A stretch of DNA of 64,000 nt, from assembly GCF_020283565.1 (NCBI RefSeq), contig NC_060063.1, forward strand, positions 39,332,635-39,396,634. The letters run 5' to 3'. The notes under the pieces are model-generated. The model had not been told where the DNA came from, did not search any database, and worked only from the letters and a program-made list of their open reading frames with translations. Of this stretch, positions 13,320 through 24,781 are shown one piece after another (the stretch's first letter is position 1; every line of letters begins with the position of its first letter). The translations under genes were made by a program, and so were the position numbers. This stretch comes from Trifolium pratense (lineage: Eukaryota; Streptophyta; Magnoliopsida; Fabales; Fabaceae).

Positions 13320-13552
13320 GGGAGTGGAGTATCACTCTCCATTATGTCATTTCTCCTTAAAATCTCCAAAATTTGGATCTTTTATCATATTTAAATAAAC
13401 TATTACATTAAATATAAAATTAATTTTACAAATAATTAAAAAAATCACAATATTAAAATTTTAATAATCCATATTTTTCATGTGTGAAAAAAAATGATTT
13501 ATATTTTTCATAGAACATTAACCCGGGCGATAGCACGGGTAAGTTATACTAG
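13320..13552 (+). mobile_element. Helitron 3' end, plus orientation
   Basis: The terminus shows the hairpin ACCCGGGC-GATA-GCACGGGT (one mismatch) at 13521-13540, followed by AAGTTATA and the terminal CTAG (13549-13552), with host T next. This matches the Helitron rule of CTRR ends inserted at A|T. The preceding 230 bp is homologous to the reverse complement of 16048-16270, so the two belong to one family. A possible 5' TC end preceded by A lies at 11478, which would make a ~2.1-kb non-autonomous element, but that end is a guess. No Rep/helicase coding was seen. Confidence 0.75.
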
Positions 13553-14008
13553 TTATTTATATGTTTAGGAGTTTTTTCTCATGGAAACTTTCATACATGG
13601 CATTCTTTTGATCAACCAATTTTTTTCTAATCTTACATGGCATCTTCTAAGACCACATTTGCTTATGTGTCATTTGGTTAAAACTCCTTAAGGTTTACAT
13701 ATCCAATTTTGGTTGATTTTGATTTCGATCTTATCTTCTTAATTGATTTGATCTTATATTATTAATCAATCACTACCATCATTCTCACAATTGCCTTAAT
13801 TATTACACGTTTTCTATTTAATTGTTTTAATACTCTGTTACTAATTATATCATGGTAGGAACCAGAATGACAAATTAAGGAATGTTAATTAATATTGTAT
13901 TCCACATTTTAGTATAAATATAAACAATTCTTCTGATACATTTTTTCCAACTTACTCCCATCATTCATTCTTTCTTTTATTCTTCTGTATTTTCTTTCAT
14001 ATGTTTTT
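13553..14008. repeat. Copy 2 of the ~455-bp direct duplication
   Basis: It starts at the first base after the Helitron CTAG terminus and matches 10802-11256. After 14008 the two copies diverge. Confidence 0.9.
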
Positions 14009-14795
14009 CTCATGATCTAATTTTTTTTTCCATGTGATTCAGGTGATTTTTTATGCGTTAAATCCATATTGATCCATGATCCTAAGGACATAGTCGTTAT
14101 TTTAGATGGAACAATTACAAGGATAATTTTTCATGCAACAAGAAACTCGATACTAGATTTCAATAATTTAATTATGTCTATTATATAGAACGATTTGTAG
14201 TTTTAGGTTTAATGATTGTATTTTGTAATTTAGCCAATATTTATAGTTTGGGGTTCAATTTCAAGATCTCACGAGAAAAAACACTAATCATCACTTCTTA
14301 TATAATTTTTATTCCTCCTCAAAATGATGCGGATGTTCTCTATAAGCATTTGTTGAGATGCCATTTTCTCACAACCTTTTCAATTAGCATTAATTCATGT
14401 ACTATATTAATTTTTAAAAAGTCAATTATTTGGCAATATGACGATTATCATTATAAATCAAATTCTAAAGTTGGACTTCATCTACTTTATTTGGCAAAAA
14501 TCGTTATTTCCAATTTAGAATTTTTTTAATAATTTATTGTCGGTTAATTTACATTAATGTGCTCCACCAAAAAATAGATATTCATGCACATTATTGTAAA
14601 TTACTTAAAAAAAATCAAATATAGAATAAATAAAATAATTTATTGACCAGATTATTTTATATGAACAATGTCTATATTCATGTCTTGATTCAACTGAAAC
14701 ATTAAATATGAAAAGTTTTAATTATTAATCCACTAATTTTTGAAATATATTTAATTAAACCAATACCAATTAATTATTAATATGATTAATTACTA
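14009..14795. other. Gene-free AT-rich stretch
   Basis: No gene is recognised; the frame 14212-14529 has no family resemblance. Two short blocks, 14572-14602 and 14731-14798, reappear as reverse complements inside the neighbouring element (14824-14852 and 16778-16846). Confidence 0.5.
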
Positions 14796-15337
14796 TTAGG
14801 GCCCGTTTGGTGCACAGGATAAGAGATTTACAATAATGTGCATGAATATCTAAATTTATTTTAACAGATAGAATAAGAGATTTTATTTTATAATAAGATT
14901 TTAACAAGATAATATGAATACATATTATTTAACAGATATGAATAAATAATATTTTAACCGTAATAATATTTTATAAAGAATATTACATGTTAAAAATAAT
15001 ATTTATTCATATTACATGTTAAAAAATAATATTAAAGAATAATGTGCAAAAAATAATATTTTAACAGATAGAATAAATATAGAATAAGAGATTTACCGAA
15101 ATAATATGAATAGATTTTATTTTATTTTATTTCGGTAAAAGGATTTTAAATTTTCTTTATTGGTGATTTTTTGTTAAAATATTTTAGAAAATAACTTATA
15201 AAAATAGCATTATAATGTGATTTGATTGGATACTTGGGAAAAAAGATTTACACTATATTATCAATAAAAAAATAATTACTTTGTTTTTTTTTAAGCAAAA
15301 AATTGAATTAATAAGGAGCACAAGAAGTATTCAATCT

Positions 15338-15850
15338 TTACAATACAATAGGGTAAAAAGTCTCAAATACTTTGTAAACAATACAAAGGCTCATTACACC
15401 AATTAAAGTACATATAACGAATTTTGCACCTCGTTCTCCACTAAACCAAAGCCAATATATGAATTTAATTTGATCTATCACCGCAGAAAAATCAGCAACC
15501 ACCCCTCGAAACAAAGTATTATTTCTTATCCGCCATAAACACCAAGTTGTTGCTAACCAAATTACATATCTAACCTTCACTCGCTTCTTTGATGTAACAA
15601 GAGAGCCAAATGACAAAAAGTGTTTCCAGCCATCTTCCCGCAAGTTAGAAACAACGCCCATCCACACAAAAATTTATCTCCATAATTCTTGGACTTTAAC
15701 GCAGCGAAAGAAAAGATAATTGCAGTCCTCTATTTCTTGAAAACAGAAAATACATGATGAATCATGTGGATTAGACAAAATACTTTTCGAGGCTAACGCC
15801 ACTCGAGTAGGTAGTTTGTCAAGCAGCACATTTTGTAAATAAGTGTATAA
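15338..15850 (-). pseudogene. L1 LINE fragment (zinc-binding RT C-terminal region)
   Basis: Reading the minus strand, a degenerate frame gives LLDKLPTRVALASK and IEDCNYLFFRC. It is followed by an open stretch at 15667-15338 with VRYVIWLATTWCLWRIRNNT. This is the order seen in the zf-RVT region after the reverse transcriptase in plant L1 elements. No RT or endonuclease portion remains. Confidence 0.85.
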
Positions 15851-16047
15851 TAATCCATCTTTAATTACTACAGTAATACTACCTAACTATTTATTGTACT
15901 AAAAAAATACCTAACTATTTATTTAAAAATGAGAAATAAGTGGAGTCAGGTCATAACTATTTAAATAAATTATACTAAAAAGATAATCGTCTTGAACATG
16001 TATAAAACACAATTTTTATTATTATTAATTGGCCCTCTTAAAAATAA

Positions 16048-16270
16048 CTAGTTTAACTTACCCGTGCGATTGCACGGGTTAATGTTCAATGGAAAATATA
16101 AATTATTAAAATTTTATCATTTTGTGATTTTTTAATTATTTATAAAATTATTTTTTTATTTAATGTAATTTATTTAAATATAAAAAATAATATTTTTTTA
16201 GTGATTTTAAAAGGGAAGCAGGGTGGAGAGTGATCTTTCACTCCCATGTTATTTTTTTTGCCAGTCGCAA
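16048..16270 (-). mobile_element. Helitron 3' end, minus orientation
   Basis: On the minus strand the element ends with the perfect 8-bp hairpin ACCCGTGC/GCACGGGT (16060-16079, 4-nt loop), a short AT spacer, and CTAG (16048-16051), followed by host T. The 220 bp before it is homologous to the Helitron end at 13320-13552. The 5' end was not located. Confidence 0.8.
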
Positions 16271-18286
16271 CTCTAACTTTTTTTATTATTTAATCATTTA
16301 AAATAATTATTGTGTTAAATTTATATATAGTTACATCGATAATTCAACTAATAAAAAATTTCGATAAAAATATTTAAAAAACAATTGGGGAAAAAGACAA
16401 ATTTCCTTGATTTTACGAAGTTAAATTTATGTTCCTGAACTATCATCTCAACTATTATTTACATAGGATAAAATTATATAATCATGTAAAATTCTATCAA
16501 AAGTTCGTGTAAATTAAATATTCATTCCTCGTATGTTGTAAAATGATAGTGTGAAATATTCATTCTCCGTAAATTGTCAGAAATTAGAATAAAGATTGAA
16601 ATAGGAAGAACATCGAAATTGTAAATATCATTTAATATTAATTTTATAATAATTATATGATTAGTTAAGTCTGTGTTCGTCAAAAATAATAATAATGATT
16701 ATCTGATTGATAAATTATAGGACAAAATGATCTTGTTTCCAATTTTTTTTTTTTGTAGAGTCTTGTTTCCAAACTTTAATAGTAATTAATCATATTAATA
16801 ATTAATTGGTACTGGTTTAATTAAATATATTTCAAAAATTAGTGGACAGGATAACATAGTGACAGGATAGGATATAAAACAGGATAAGGATAGGATAGGA
16901 TAACAGCAGGATAACAGTTATACTCAGTTATCATATCCTGTGTTTGGTGCACACAGGATAACAAACATGATAACTATTATATTTTGTTTTTAATACATAT
17001 TTGCTCATAAGAGCATGAATATCGGTGTTCTTTACAGTGTGATTTTACTGCAACACACCATGTATTGTCTGACAACATGGATAATCCATCCTTTTTCAAT
17101 GTTGCTAAACTAAAAACGTCTTTCTCTGCAACAACGTTCTTAAAGTGCCACACGGCCCACACCTATGGTTTTTTTCTTTTTGTAACAATTAAATACATGT
17201 TTTTTGGTGAGTTTTTTGGATCTAGTGGGACCCATTTGAGAGTTTTTGGTAAGTTGTATGAATATTTAAGAAATGTGGTTGAGTTGTTTAAATATTTGAG
17301 AAGTATAAATAATATAAAATATTAAATGGGACCCATTTAAAGAACCCAAATGAGTTTGATGGATGTGGGTGCTCTAATAATATGATAAGATATATAACAT
17401 ATTTAAATGACAAAATTACTCTTGTAAAACAATTGTTATTTTTTTAAAATTATTTTGTAATACTTTGAATTTTATAAATAAAAAATATAAATAAGTAATC
17501 AAATAACTTTATATAATTTTAAAAAAAAATCATGAGAAAATAATCAAGTTTAATTTTTCATATGAATCATGATCAAATAAATAACTCAATAATATATACA
17601 TGTTAGAGAAGCCAAATAAATATATGATATATCTCATACGTAAATAATAAAACTACTATTGCAAAACAATTATATTTAACTTTTTATAAAATTTAAATTA
17701 ATATCCCTATTTGTCAATTTTTTAATAATAATTTTACTTTAAAATATTGTAATTTTAGTAAAATTTTGATTTTTTAGAATATTTAAATTACAAAATTACC
17801 CCTGTGAGAAAATCACATATATATTTAAAAATTAATTATTTTATTATTTATATTTTATTAATTTTATTTTATGTATTTTAAAATATATTTTATAAAATAA
17901 ATTAATAATTTTTTTTCTTATCCTATCCTGCTAGTAACCCAGCTCAAATTCAGGATAAGAATTATAACTAGAGAGACAAGATAAGATAAGCTTCAGGATT
18001 AACTTATCATATCCTGCTGTATCACCAAACACTGGATTGCGCCAGGATATGATACAGTTATCCTATCCTAACTGGCCCTTATTACCAAAAACAAATAATT
18101 TAAAATCCGTAGTTATTAAACTTTGAAAACACAGCTTACGGTCAAAAAAAAACTTTGAAAACACAGCTGAGAAAACAAGTACTACAGTTTAAGCAGGAAA
18201 AACCTTGAAACAACAACTTTTCGTTATAACTTTGCTTTGGTACATTGGTTCCTTCTCTCATCTCAGATTCCATTCCACCGAATCTG

Positions 18287-18393
18287 GTAATCCTTTTTAA
18301 TTTTCTTTAATAGGTTTCTGAATTTTTGACCTATTATTTTCTGCTACTGACTGGATTATGATTATTACTCAAATTTCGAATTCAAATTATTAG
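18287..18393 (+). other. Probable intron in the DnaJ 5' leader
   Basis: A donor TCTG|GTAATC at 18287 and an acceptor TATTAG ending at 18393 bracket an AT/T-rich 107 bp just upstream of the DnaJ ATG. The context before it (CT-rich, 18240-18286) looks like a first leader exon. This is inferred from signals only. Confidence 0.5.
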
Positions 18394-18419
18394 GTCAAAA
18401 TCGATCTCAATTTTCCGCC

Positions 18420-19502
18420 ATGGAAGGTAACAAAGACGAAGCATTAAGATCCATTCGAATCGCAGAAGAAGCAATTGCTTCAGGTAACAAAGATCGCGCT
18501 CTCAAATTCATCAAAATTGCTCAACGCTTAAACCGCGATTTACAGCTTGATTCCCTTTTCACTAAATGTGAACGACTCGATTCTCAGTCCACGGCTTCTT
18601 CCTCCGGCGCTGGCACCTTGCCGGTGAAGGATAAGTCGGGGAGAATCAAAGAGGATGGTTTGAATGTAGAGAAGAATTACACGGAAGAGAATGTTAAATT
18701 GATTCGGGAAATTAAAGGGAAAAGTGATTATTATTCGATTTTAGGGTTAGAGAAGAGTTGTTCTGTTGAAGAGATTAGGAAGGCTTATAGGAAATTGTCT
18801 TTGAAGGTTCATCCTGATAAGAATAAAGCGCCGGGTTCAGAAGATGCGTTTAAGAAAGTTTCTAAGGCTTTTAAGTGTTTGAGTGATAATGGTTCTAGAA
18901 GGGATTATGATCAAGGTGGGTTGGTTGATGAAGTTGATTCGAATTATAATCAGCCTAATAATAATTTTAGGCGAAGGAGGAGAAGGGGTACCACGGCTCA
19001 TGATATTTTCGAAGATGAATTTGATCCTGATGAGATATTTAGAGCTTTTTTTGGACAATCGGATGCGTATGGGCGGAGAAATCATGCTTATAGGACTCGG
19101 GGCGGTGGTGGTGGGATGGCTAGTCATCATCAGAGGCATGAGGTTCAGGGTGGAGGACATTATCTTATGTTGTTGATTCAGCTTCTTCCATTGTTGATCA
19201 TTGTGTTGCTTGCTTACTTGCCCTTTACGGATCCTGAATATTCCTTGCAGAAGAATCAGTCTTACCAGATTCTAAAGGTTACTGAGGATTATGGGGTTCA
19301 GTTTTTCGTGAAATCTCAGGCATTTGATGCTAATTATCCGGTTGGAAGTTCGGCTCGTGAGGCCATTGAGGATAATGTTATAAAGGATTATAAGAATATG
19401 CTTCGTCGTTATTGTCAAATGGAGCTTCAGCGCCGCACTTGGAATAGGAATTTGCCTGTTCCTCACTGTGAAAAGTTGAATAACTTTGGTGTTGTAGCAT
19501 GA
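18420..19502 (+). CDS. DnaJ co-chaperone with C-terminal DUF1977, membrane-anchored
   Basis: This intronless 360-aa protein resembles the plant DnaJ 49 / animal DNAJB12-B14 group. The J domain covers about residues 103-166, with the HPD triad at 131-133 that stimulates Hsp70 ATPase. An Arg-rich and then Gly-rich linker follows (184-246). A single hydrophobic segment at 248-268 should be a transmembrane helix. The DUF1977 region, with YPVGSSAREAIEDNVIKDY, runs to the C-terminus. Family members sit in the ER membrane with the J domain in the cytosol; that location is by analogy. The length is typical and no lesions are seen. The last 19 codons and the downstream DNA are duplicated at 43288. Confidence 0.95.
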   Translation: MEGNKDEALRSIRIAEEAIASGNKDRALKFIKIAQRLNRDLQLDSLFTKCERLDSQSTASSSGAGTLPVKDKSGRIKEDGLNVEKNYTEENVKLIREIKGKSDYYSILGLEKSCSVEEIRKAYRKLSLKVHPDKNKAPGSEDAFKKVSKAFKCLSDNGSRRDYDQGGLVDEVDSNYNQPNNNFRRRRRRGTTAHDIFEDEFDPDEIFRAFFGQSDAYGRRNHAYRTRGGGGGMASHHQRHEVQGGGHYLMLLIQLLPLLIIVLLAYLPFTDPEYSLQKNQSYQILKVTEDYGVQFFVKSQAFDANYPVGSSAREAIEDNVIKDYKNMLRRYCQMELQRRTWNRNLPVPHCEKLNNFGVVA

Positions 19503-20589
19503 AGGTAACTCTTTATTTCGGCATAGGATATGCAATATGTGTACCATCTATTCAGTTTTATGTTATTTAGAATTGATTGAGTGTTTTTTAATGGATTGAA
19601 ATACTTTTACTATTATCACTGCTTTTTATTGAGTGTTGATTATGTTGAGCGGCATACAGTTTATATAAAACCCTTTGTCCCGTGTTATATTACTGCTTGA
19701 TAAATTAATTAGCAGTGTGTGGGAAGTTTTCTATGAATGAGATAAGAGAAATTGCATTTGTGCTTCATGTACCAGGATTTCTGATATATTTATACATTGA
19801 TTTATAGGATGTGATTACTTGTTCACATGATTATTGTATTTTTATTGAAATATTACACCCTAGTTTATGCCAGTGAAAGTGGATGTCAAATTTAGCTCTA
19901 AATAGTGAAGTAAATTTGACAATCTATATTTTGTAAAGGTGTATTGCTCAAGTGAGTTTTACTTTTCATATTCACACATATGCCTACAACAACAACATTC
20001 TGATTTATTCATGCACATCTAATTTGTTTATATAAATATTTGTTATTAATAATTTTAATGTCATGCTTCAGTAATTTGAATTCTGTTCGGATATTAGGAA
20101 CTCTTGGGATATGTTAATGAAAAATGCTTAATAACACGACAATAACACGCGAATGAGATGGCTATTACAAGTGGGCCTTTTCTTTTACCCTTATCTCGGA
20201 TAATCTTGAATTGAATGATTAAAGTCACTTAGAGATCCTTCTTGACCAAGTTTGTTGTAGCCTTTATTGTTGGTTGTTTTGGATCTTAGATCTATGTTGT
20301 GTTGCTTCTAGCTAGTTGAAAGGATAAAAACCATAGCTACACTTTACATTCATTTGAACCTCCTGAAACCAAACCACACTAACCAACACTAATCATGTGT
20401 TCTTATTCTTATTCTTTTTTATTTTTTGAAACAGCTAAAGTTAGTAATTTGTTGTTAGTATTAGTATTTTTCATCTTTGCCAGGACTTGAACCCCTTGAC
20501 CTGGACTTGAACCCCTGGACCCTTAACTCCTTTAACTTCTTATTCATCTTATTTTATGTTCAATTTTTGTTGGAGATTACAACATTACC

Positions 20590-20670
20590 TTACATAAAGG
20601 TAGCCACTTGGTTGAGGAGTCACTTTGCAACCTAGAGATACTTGGTTCGAAACTTGGCACTAGCAAAAAG
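20590..20670 (+). repeat. tRNA-derived SINE-like fragment
   Basis: An A-box-like TAGCCACTTGGTTGAGGAG and a B-box-like GGTTCGAAACTTGGC are spaced as in a Pol III promoter. The first half recurs at 41465-41510. Ends and target-site duplication were not resolved. Confidence 0.45.
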
Positions 20671-22307
20671 TTTTTGTTTATCAATTACCATTTGTCGCTT
20701 TGCTTTTATGATGCAGAGAGCAGAGCATCCTCCTAGAACTGGTTGTAAAGCCATATCAATGTTTTTTTTTTCCCGGTCTTTCTTAAAATATTTATCTATC
20801 AAAAAATTCATATGCTTGGGTTCATATTTCACCGAGATTTCAGCCGCTTAATGATACACCTATTCGTGAGCGAGGCTTTCGTAATAAATAGCATTTCTAG
20901 TGAACTCTTAGGGTATGTTATGTTAGTTTGCCTTCTTTTAGGATATTAGGAACTCTTAGGGTACGTTAATTATGTTATTTTTTAATTCTGTTTTATAATT
21001 TTGTAGTTATGTGGTTGTGACTTACTATATTTTATATCAATCTGGTTCAATGCTCTTCATTTATGTTGATAGTTTTCGTATTTTATATTTATTTCTGATG
21101 TGTTTTTGTGCATGTTATATATACATAATAATACATATACTAGTATATTGATAATTTTTAATCTATTCGGCATAGGCCGCAACGTCATCTGCCATTTATA
21201 TGGCAAATATTTGGCTTGCTGGCACATATGTGGAGGGACAACACTAGTTTAAGAGAGGGCAATTGGTAGGGCTGAAGTGGAGGTATTGGAACTAGCCAAA
21301 AAGCAAGGGGGTGGAATCAACATTCTGTAAAGAGGGGTGTAACTTTAAACTTAAAGGGCCTGATCCAAACTGGTGTCAGTCATTGGACTCTTGAAGACAG
21401 AGTTGAATGGGGAAATTAGTCAGACAAGTGTATTTTTGGATTTAATGGGCTATACCAAAGTCTATGGAATAGAAATAGTGCCCCGGCAAAATTCTTGCCT
21501 CAGCAATAGTATAATAGAATGGGACAGCCACATAGATGATCACTCAATGAGTCAATGGCAACCATTATGTATAAACCTTGGATGCACTGTTGAGTTGAGC
21601 ATAAGAGATCTTGGAATGAATTGCACAGTAATTTCAAAGATATGTTTCTGATATTTTTCAGTTTTAAACTTGAGCATAAGGTTGAATTTCAGGGTTGAGG
21701 TATTGTTAGGACAGAACAGAAGGGGATGCAAAAAGTAATTAGGGAAGCTAGAGAGGGGTCAATTAATTAAAGTGATAGAGGGAATGGGGAAAAATGATTA
21801 TGTCTATTTGATGGCTATTGAGTGTAAGGAATAATCCTCTGTGAAGAATAAACCTTTGGGGAGAATTTTATTCTCTATTTTTTGTTCAATTCTCGGTAGC
21901 ACACTTACTAGATTCTTTTCATTTTTTCCAACATTGTTTCCTTACAATTTTGTGGGGTTCCTAACACCTTACCAATTGAACTTTTCCTAATTAGTTTTCT
22001 CCGTGTCTTTGTTCATTTGTCATTGCAATCCATCCTACTTTGTCAGTTGTCACGAACATGCTCTGCCTTCTTTTGAACTTATCTCACGATTCCTTTACAA
22101 GCTGTGGCAATTGCAAATTCTCAACACTGCCCGCTCTCAATGAAAATTAAAAGATTAAATAACTCGAAACATATTATGAGTTTAGAAAATTGTCTTTGAT
22201 GCATTGTTTGGGAAAAAAGGATATTTGATTGGAAAAATAGAGAGAAGACAAACAAAATAGTTATGGCATGTTTCATTGACTCTAGTTGCAATTTTTTTAC
22301 CGTACAT

Positions 22308-22545
22308 CTCATTGGACTTGTAATATTGTATGCGATTCAATGTTGGGAAGTAAAGAACCGTCATTAAAGTAAACATGGTGTTACAAAGATGAGAATGTTA
22401 GGATAGACGGGTAGTTACAAAGGACGAGATCAGATTATAAATGCAATATTAGAGAGCAAATAGAGAAAAGGGATAGTTCCCATGGTAGTAAAATGGCTGA
22501 ATCTCGTCTTTGGGTTCCTAATAGATAGAGACGAAGAGGGATTAT
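22308..22545 (+). pseudogene. RTE-type LINE reverse transcriptase C-terminal fragment
   Basis: Broken plus-strand frames give CWEVKNRH, then KMRML, then an isoleucine/asparagine-rich stretch, then a segment like (V)ESRLxWF. This is the order of the well-known tail of plant RTE-like RT proteins. Stops and frameshifts are plentiful. It sits inside the part of copy A that is absent from copy B. Confidence 0.6.
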
Positions 22546-23610
22546 AGGCCAAACTGCCAAATAGAATTGAGCATGTGCTGATTGCTGAAAGAGGAAACAC
22601 TTGGAAGGAGAATTATTCAATAACAGATCCATTCTGGTTCTTTCTATCTTTCATTCTATTCTTCAACCATTGTTGTTGGTTGAATCGTAACATATTTCTT
22701 TTAGCATATTGTGCTGTTTCTCAATTCTTTTTTTGTCTTGTTCTTTCCTTGCAGCTAAAGAGACTTCAAGGATATTGTTTTCTTTGCTTGAGGAGTTCTT
22801 GTATCAGTTGCTCAGCTTTTATGCTCATCTTAATTCCTCGGGATGTATAATATACTTTAGGAGTAACCCTTGTCACACGCGGAATGCTACATTAGTTTCT
22901 GCCCGTCAAATGCCTTGCATTGCTGACCTTGCTGTGATGTTTTTTTTTGATAAATATGCATAAAAAATGTTTCTTATTATTGAGGGGGATATTTGGGTGG
23001 GATTATCTGTTATGCTATAAAGGGTTATCAACGGTGGAGAAGATGGCAGCAAATAATTGAACGAGTCATGAGTATCCGTAGTAGGTTCTTGCAAGCTCAT
23101 GAATTGGGCTTATAACAAGCTTGTGGGTAACAACTTAAATACAGTTGAAGTATGCTTATTACACGATTGAAAACAAGAGCTATTGCAGCATTCAAATGAA
23201 TGAATATTCTTTCTTGTGAGGAAGCCATGCATTCGACTTGAATTTGATTTTTTGTCATAGTTATGTGTATTGTTATTCTTTTTTAATCCGGGTCTTGATA
23301 ATCGCTTAATTTACGTGGTTAGTGATAACTGACCATGATGCAAATATGAGCATACTTGTAGTCTGTCCTCCTTGTTGAGGTAAATGAAAATCAAGGGAGT
23401 AGGTAATGATAAGCTGGCAAAGATAGAATTTTCCAAAATACAATTCTGTTATCAATCTTTTCTCTAAAGCAATGAATTACATTTTCAAACTTTTGGGAAT
23501 TTAGTAGTGGATATTGGTAAAACAAACAAATTCAAATCAAGTTCAAGATATTATGTTGAAATATTAAGAGTTTGAATACTGTTTATAATGACCTAATAAT
23601 AGTTTGATGC

Positions 23611-23811
23611 TATTAGAGAATATAGAATAATATAGCTAAGTGTGTATAAGAAGTTTATAGGCTATTAGTTTCTATTCATTAAGTTACACAATGTAACAAA
23701 CTTGTGCAGTATTCTGTTCTATATATAAGACAGATACTTCTATTGGTAACTAACAATTCATTAATAAAGTTCACTTTCTCTCTCTTCTCTCTCATTATTG
23801 TATCTTTAACA
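23611..23811 (+). repeat. 5' LTR of the copia element
   Basis: This 201-bp LTR begins TATTAGAG (canonical TG changed to TA) and ends TTTAACA. The target-site duplication GATGC precedes it at 23606-23610. It is followed directly by a primer-binding site, TGGTATCTTGAGC (23812-23824), complementary to the initiator tRNA-Met 3' end apart from small changes. Confidence 0.92.
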
Positions 23812-23844
23812 TGGTATCTTGAGCTTTTCTTTCCTTTTCGATCC

Positions 23845-24763
23845 ATGGCGGACCAAAATCCCTTTCAAGGGAACAAGATCGCAAACCTAATTTCGCTCAA
23901 GCTTGACGATTCGAACTTCAAGCAGTGGAAACAAGTTTTTGGAGTGATTCGAGGTCTTGATTTGCAAAAGTACATCACAGATCCGGTTGTTCCAGAGAAA
24001 TTACTAACCAACGAAGATCGTGTTGCAGGTACGGTTAATCCTCTTCATCAACAATGGGAAAAACACGATGCGTTGATTTGCACGTGGCTTCTCTCTACTA
24101 TCTCCGATTCGCACACGCTTCTCTCGAAGGTTGTAGATCTCACGTTTTCATGGCAAGTTTGGAATGAGATCCATCGTCACTTTGATATGTTGCTCACCAC
24201 CAAAGCGCGTCAGCTCCGATCGGAATTGCGAACCCTAAGCAAAGGAGATCGCACCGTCGCTGAGTTCATTCAACGCGTTCGTGTTATCAAGGAATCGTTG
24301 ATTTCGGTTGGTGATCCTATTCCGCTTCGTAACCTAATTGAAATCGTTCTTGATGCGCTTCCAGAAGATTACGATTCAGTTGTTGCTGCGATTTCGAGCA
24401 AATCCATGTCAGTCTCGATTGATGAAGTTGAATATGATCTTCTAGCACATGAAACCAGGCTTGAAAAGAACAAGAAGCAGAGTCTTACTGAAACCGCAAC
24501 TGTTAATCTTGCGCAAGCTTCTTCCCTCTGATTCGTCTCAGAATAGCTCTACTGGTAAGAATTTTCAATCTGCTAATCCTTCATTTCCTTCTAGTACTAG
24601 TCATGTGACCTCTCATGGACATCAAGGAGGCTATGAATCTCAGCGTGGAGGATGTTATGGTAGAGGCGGTGGTCGTTCTGGTCGTGGTGGACGTTATGGC
24701 AGAGGTAGTGGTGTGACTTGTCAAATTTGTCACAAGAATAATCATGATGCCTAAATTTGTCAC
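23845..24763 (+). pseudogene. copia gag with zinc knuckle, frameshifted
   Basis: The gag frame starts at ATG 23845 (ADQNPFQGN...) just after the primer-binding site and ends at 24531. A shift near 24525 continues into a Gly/Arg-rich tract and the CCHC zinc knuckle CQICHKNNHDA. An in-frame TAA (24752) falls between the His and the last Cys of the knuckle. The product would have packaged element RNA. Confidence 0.9.
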
Positions 24764-24781
24764 TATTGCCATGCTCCAACT

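Larger units (their letters stand above)
14799..18078. mobile_element. Tourist/PIF-Harbinger-like element with nested insertions
   Basis: The left end is GGGCCCGTTTGGTGCACAGG and the right end is CCTAACTGGCCC, flanked on both sides by TTA (14796-14798 and 18079-18081). Both subterminal regions are rich in GGATA/TATCC motifs. The same family occurs at 38985-39335. No transposase was seen, so it is non-autonomous. The interior has been enlarged: the bases ACAGGATAA occur at 14814-14822 and again at 16847-16855, bracketing about 2 kb that holds a LINE fragment and a Helitron end. Confidence 0.7.
19446..23610. repeat. Segmental duplication copy A, left part
   Basis: The sequence from the last 19 codons of the DnaJ gene onward matches 43288-45029. 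Matching blocks are 19446-20104 with 43288-43960, 20895-21030 with about 43985-44112, and 22664-23610 with 44120-45029. Copy A has two extra stretches, 20105-20895 and 21030-22664. The match resumes after the copia element at 28940. The plus frame 22575-22850 and its counterpart in copy B are unrecognised and probably not coding. Confidence 0.9.

Noticed and set aside
10802..14008. The 455-bp direct repeats as LTRs of a retrotransposon
   Set aside because: They lack TG...CA ends, there is no primer-binding site or polypurine tract, and the enclosed DNA has no coding region; the right copy abuts a Helitron end instead.
22575..22963. Short plus-strand frames in the duplicated DnaJ flank as a gene
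   Set aside because: The corresponding frames in copy B are shifted and changed, with no sign of coding conservation.
23704..23844. Upstream start for the copia gag at 23704
   Set aside because: It lies in the LTR and before the primer-binding site; ATG 23845 with MADQNPF is the normal gag start.
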